From positions 632,092 through 696,091 of the forward strand of contig NZ_OMPQ01000008.1 of the NCBI RefSeq assembly GCF_900313025.1: DNA of 64,000 nt, read 5' to 3'. How positions within the stretch are numbered: the first letter of the stretch is position 1; every line of letters begins with the position of its first letter. Below, in pieces: positions 61,994-64,000 of this stretch. The notes beneath the pieces are model-generated. The model did not search any database, was not told where the DNA came from, and saw only the letters and a list, made by a program, of their open reading frames with translations. The DNA is from Pseudophaeobacter sp. EL27. GTDB taxonomy: Bacteria > Pseudomonadota > Alphaproteobacteria > Rhodobacterales > Rhodobacteraceae. The position numbers were made by a program, and so were the translations under genes.

Positions 61994-62962
61994 ATGGATG
62001 AAACACAGAGAAAGTTGGCCAAACTGTTCATGCCTCACGCAATGGGCAAAATGGAGGCAATTCAAGCAAACAAGACAAGGTTCTCCCACTACACCAGCGC
62101 TTATGCGGCAACCCAGATAATCAAGCATGAAGAAGTTTGGCTACGTAACGCACAGGCTATGAATGACTTCAGCGAAGTTCGCCATGGAGAAATCTGCCTA
62201 GCCCAAAGTTGGAATGACCCGAATGTAGGCGGACGACTGCGCAACCTTCTTAACAGTCTTGATGACGATTTAAGCAAGCGTTTCCAAGAAGTATTTGACT
62301 CTCATTCAAACCATCGAAAATTTCAGAGCTTTCTGCTCTCGGTAAGTGAACATGACGATTTGAGTTCAGGTGAAAATTACCATGGACGCCTTTCGATGTG
62401 GCGAGCGTATGGTGGAGACACAAATGTCGCGCTTGTTTTTAACAACACTCCATTCATGTCAGAAGATGGGGGGCTTCAAGCAGTCTCTAGCCCAGTCCTC
62501 TACACAGACCCAAATGGCTTCAAAGAACCCTTTGTTGAACTCATTCAAGGGCTTGAAAATGAAATGCCCCTATTGGAGTCCCTAGGTGCAGAGGAAGTAT
62601 TCAAATACTTGTACTGGGCGTTCCATATGGCATCTCTGTCCGTAAAACACCCAGGCTTCTCAGAAGAAAAGGAATGGAGGGTGGTCTACTCCCCGTCCCT
62701 TTACGGTCGATCTCCCCTGATGAAAGAGGAGGTTGAAAATATAGCTGGTGTTCCCCAAAAGATAATAAAGCTCCCCCTAAAACCAAATGTCCAATCTGGC
62801 TTTGAAGGCTTCGCCATCTCAGAAGTGCTTGAAGAGATAATCATCGGCCCTACTGAAACGCCCGGACTTATTAAGGAGGCATTAGCTCTGCTACTGGAAG
62901 AACGCGGAGTGCCAAATGCCTCGGACAGAATACGTATATCCGACATTCCACTGCGACGCTGA
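61994..62962 (+). CDS. DUF2971 protein, cargo of the tRNA-Ser element
   Basis: A 322-residue soluble protein. DUF2971 marks are FSHYTSAYAATQIIKHEEVWLRNAQAMNDFSEVRHG (about 28-65), RLSMWRAYGGDTNVALVFNN (about 130-150) and EEKEWRVVYSP near residue 225. The family has no established function; the conserved YTS, NDxxE and SMWRxYG residues look like an active site. Base composition and codon use are clearly AT-richer than the chromosome. Start ATG 61994 behind GGAG at 9 bases. As the only gene of an integrated element, a host-interaction or phage-related role is possible but not shown. Confidence 0.85.
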   Translation: MDETQRKLAKLFMPHAMGKMEAIQANKTRFSHYTSAYAATQIIKHEEVWLRNAQAMNDFSEVRHGEICLAQSWNDPNVGGRLRNLLNSLDDDLSKRFQEVFDSHSNHRKFQSFLLSVSEHDDLSSGENYHGRLSMWRAYGGDTNVALVFNNTPFMSEDGGLQAVSSPVLYTDPNGFKEPFVELIQGLENEMPLLESLGAEEVFKYLYWAFHMASLSVKHPGFSEEKEWRVVYSPSLYGRSPLMKEEVENIAGVPQKIIKLPLKPNVQSGFEGFAISEVLEEIIIGPTETPGLIKEALALLLEERGVPNASDRIRISDIPLRR

Positions 62963-62971
62963 CTCGCCACA

Positions 62972-62993
62972 TCCCGTAACAATTCCCGTAACA
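62972..62993 (+). repeat. two TCCCGTAACA repeats, 12-bp period
   Basis: Copies at 62972 and 62984, in the same orientation and spacing as at the left end, about 60 bases before the right attachment repeat. Confidence 0.7.
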
Positions 62994-63051
62994 TTTTGGT
63001 GCAAAATTCACCATAAGTCATTGAAAACAAAAACATCCTCTGCGAAGCTAA

Positions 63052-63070
63052 AATCCCTTCGTCTCCGCCA
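63052..63070 (+). repeat. attachment-site direct repeat, right copy
   Basis: Identical to the last 19 bases of tRNA-Ser at 61806-61824, without the rest of a tRNA, so it is a duplicated attachment core. Confidence 0.9.
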
Positions 63071-63084
63071 GAATTCATAAAACT

Positions 63085-63109
63085 CGATGTGTCTCACATC
63101 GGCTTTTTT
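63085..63109 (+). terminator. rho-independent terminator, probably the original tRNA-Ser terminator
   Basis: CGATGTG, loop TCT, CACATCG, then GC and six T. It lies 14 bases after the right attachment repeat, the place expected for a tRNA-Ser terminator before the element integrated. Confidence 0.8.
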
Positions 63110-63179
63110 CATGTTTATTCATTGCAAAACAAGAACTTAAAACAAACTCCAGCCTGATGGCATGATTCCCACCCCTCAA

Positions 63180-63202
63180 TCCCGCAACATTTCCCCGCAA
63201 CA
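63180..63202 (+). repeat. two further CCCGCAACA repeats outside the right attachment site
   Basis: TCCCGCAACA at 63180-63189 and CCCCGCAACA at 63193-63202 (13-base offset). They lie beyond the element boundary, beside the recombinase remnant, suggesting remains of a second or larger element. Confidence 0.55.
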
Positions 63203-63248
63203 TTTGACACCAAACAGTCCGGGAATGTTAACATGGATGGGCAAACAG

Positions 63249-63832
63249 ATGGATGAACGCTTGGTGGCTGCCTTCTGTGCGGAATACACCACGCGGATGA
63301 ATGCCCTGCGCAGCCAACACAACGCCTCACGCAATGACTTCATCAAGGAACAGCGCAAGCTGGAACGCGAGAAACAAAAGATCGTACAGTCCATCTGCGA
63401 TGGTGTGCCTGCCGAGATGATCAAGGACCGCGCTGTCATCGTGAACAATCGTCTCAATGAGCTAGAACAGCTTCTGTCCACGCAGAAAGAAGAGAAGGTC
63501 ATCTTCCACCCCAATATGGCGGACCGCTACCACAAGGAAGTGCGCGGGCTGATGGAGACCATGAACAACCCCGAGACACGTGCCGAAGCGTCACAGCATC
63601 TGCGCGCGTTGATCGACAAAGTGATTCTGACCCCCAACGAGACGGGTGAAGAATTGACGGTTGATCTGATTGGCGACCTGACAGGCATTCTGTCGGTTGT
63701 AACGACGTCGGAAAGCATCCGCATTGCAGCGGAGCTTTCTAAACTTCAACAAGTGCATCAGGAGCTTAGCGGTAGAACGCGCAAAGCCACCCCGAAGGGG
63801 CTTTGGTGTCGTGTTCTACTTTACAAGTATAT

Positions 63833-63854
<22 letters not shown>
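63249..63854 (+). pseudogene. C-terminal fragment of a large serine recombinase
   Basis: The open frame encodes a coiled-coil-rich region typical of the C-terminus of large serine recombinases: MDERLVAAFCAEYTTRMNALRSQHN, a Lys/Glu-rich helix, then HLRALIDKVILTP followed by a short beta segment. The catalytic domain (YxRxS, resolvase fold) and zinc-ribbon cysteines are missing, so it cannot recombine. The frame is open from 63162, but homology starts near 63249. The last residues read into the opposite-strand tRNA-fMet gene and are probably not native. A remnant of an older integrated element. Confidence 0.65.
63783..63806 (-). terminator. possible tRNA-fMet terminator hairpin with TTCG loop
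   Basis: On the minus strand CCCC-TTCG-GGGG with outer AAAG/CTTT pairing forms a stable tetraloop hairpin about 27 bases after the tRNA end. No T-run. It lies within the recombinase remnant. Confidence 0.35.
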
Positions 63855-63909
<55 letters not shown>

Positions 63910-64000
63910 ACACTTTATTTGGGCTACCGCGCGGAGCGCTATTTGAGCCCGTTTGTCCTCTTGCCCGTTGGGCTACTTGAGGACAATTGCAGTATTGCCG
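63910..64000. other. window end, upstream of tRNA-fMet
   Basis: 91 bases with no gene. It contains two related short stretches around GGGCTA and GCCCGTT but no recognisable 5S rRNA. Confidence 0.4.

Larger units (their letters stand above)
61806..63070 (+). mobile_element. minimal integrated element at tRNA-Ser (no integrase)
   Basis: A 1.25-kb segment bounded by 19-base direct repeats of the tRNA-Ser 3' end. It holds a single AT-richer DUF2971 gene, two groups of TCCCG(T/C)AACA repeats next to the ends, and an 11-base repeat TAAGTCATTGA near both ends (61836-61846, 63014-63024). The original tRNA terminator appears to lie just beyond the right repeat. No integrase or recombinase gene is inside. 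It could be a deletion remnant of a larger island or a non-autonomous element moved in trans. Confidence 0.75.

Noticed and set aside
61806..63070. CRISPR array from the periodic TCCCGTAACA repeats
   Set aside because: Repeats are 10 bases with 2-base gaps and no spacers of CRISPR length; no cas genes.

Overview
The window looks like chromosomal DNA from a marine alphaproteobacterium of the Rhodobacteraceae (Roseobacter group, Phaeobacter/Ruegeria/Leisingera-like). This is inferred from GC-rich coding DNA, phenylacetate (paa) genes next to a PaaX-type regulator, a nosCRZDFYLX denitrification cluster in the Paracoccus-type order, several ABC transporters for amino acids and nucleobases, and DUF3726, DUF1348, sarcosine-oxidase-like and ectoine-catabolism-like genes. 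No species can be assigned from the sequence alone.

Layout. 1-5.6 kb: end of a phenylacetate degradation block (paaK cut by the window edge, paaI, paaG on minus; paaZ and a paaX-like regulator on plus). 5.6-9 kb: an alpha/beta hydrolase, a tRNA with CAT anticodon, and an N-acetylglucosamine pair (kinase, nagA). 9-13.5 kb: a LysR regulator divergent from a GST, a three-module flavoprotein and a DUF1348 protein. 13.5-18 kb: an RND efflux pair. 18.3-27.3 kb: the complete nos operon for nitrous oxide reduction, ending at a strong terminator.

27.4-42.1 kb is the most distinctive region. It holds two convergent minus-strand operons separated by two plus-strand regulators (LysR and a GlxA-type AraC). 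Operon 1 encodes an aldehyde dehydrogenase, a membrane-dipeptidase-like protein lacking three metal ligands, a BCCT betaine transporter, a 565-residue protein I do not recognise, a DUF3726 protein and an Ldh_2-family oxidoreductase. Operon 2 is soxBDAG-like (heterotetrameric sarcosine oxidase), but its delta subunit has lost all the zinc-binding cysteines. I infer a catabolic route for an N-methylated or quaternary amine that is not plain glycine betaine or sarcosine.

42.4-48.3 kb: a BMP-type nucleoside/base ABC transporter with a cytosine-deaminase-like hydrolase. 48.4-49 kb: an AT-richer orphan gene. 49.2-53.7 kb: a branched-chain-amino-acid-type ABC transporter (livFGMH plus binding protein). 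54.1-57 kb: nnrS, a Crp/Fnr regulator and nnrU, the nitrogen-oxide accessory genes that complement nos. 57-61.5 kb: GntR, an M20 deacetylase and an ectoine-hydrolase-like gene divergent from a DoeD-like aminotransferase, with a dense inverted-repeat operator between them.

61.7-64 kb: tRNA-Ser(GCT) carries a tiny integrated element. A 19-bp copy of the tRNA 3' end is repeated 1.25 kb downstream, and the interval holds one DUF2971 gene, short repeats with 12-bp periodicity resembling integrase arm sites, and no integrase. Beyond it lie what looks like the original tRNA-Ser terminator, a serine-recombinase remnant and a minus-strand initiator tRNA-fMet.
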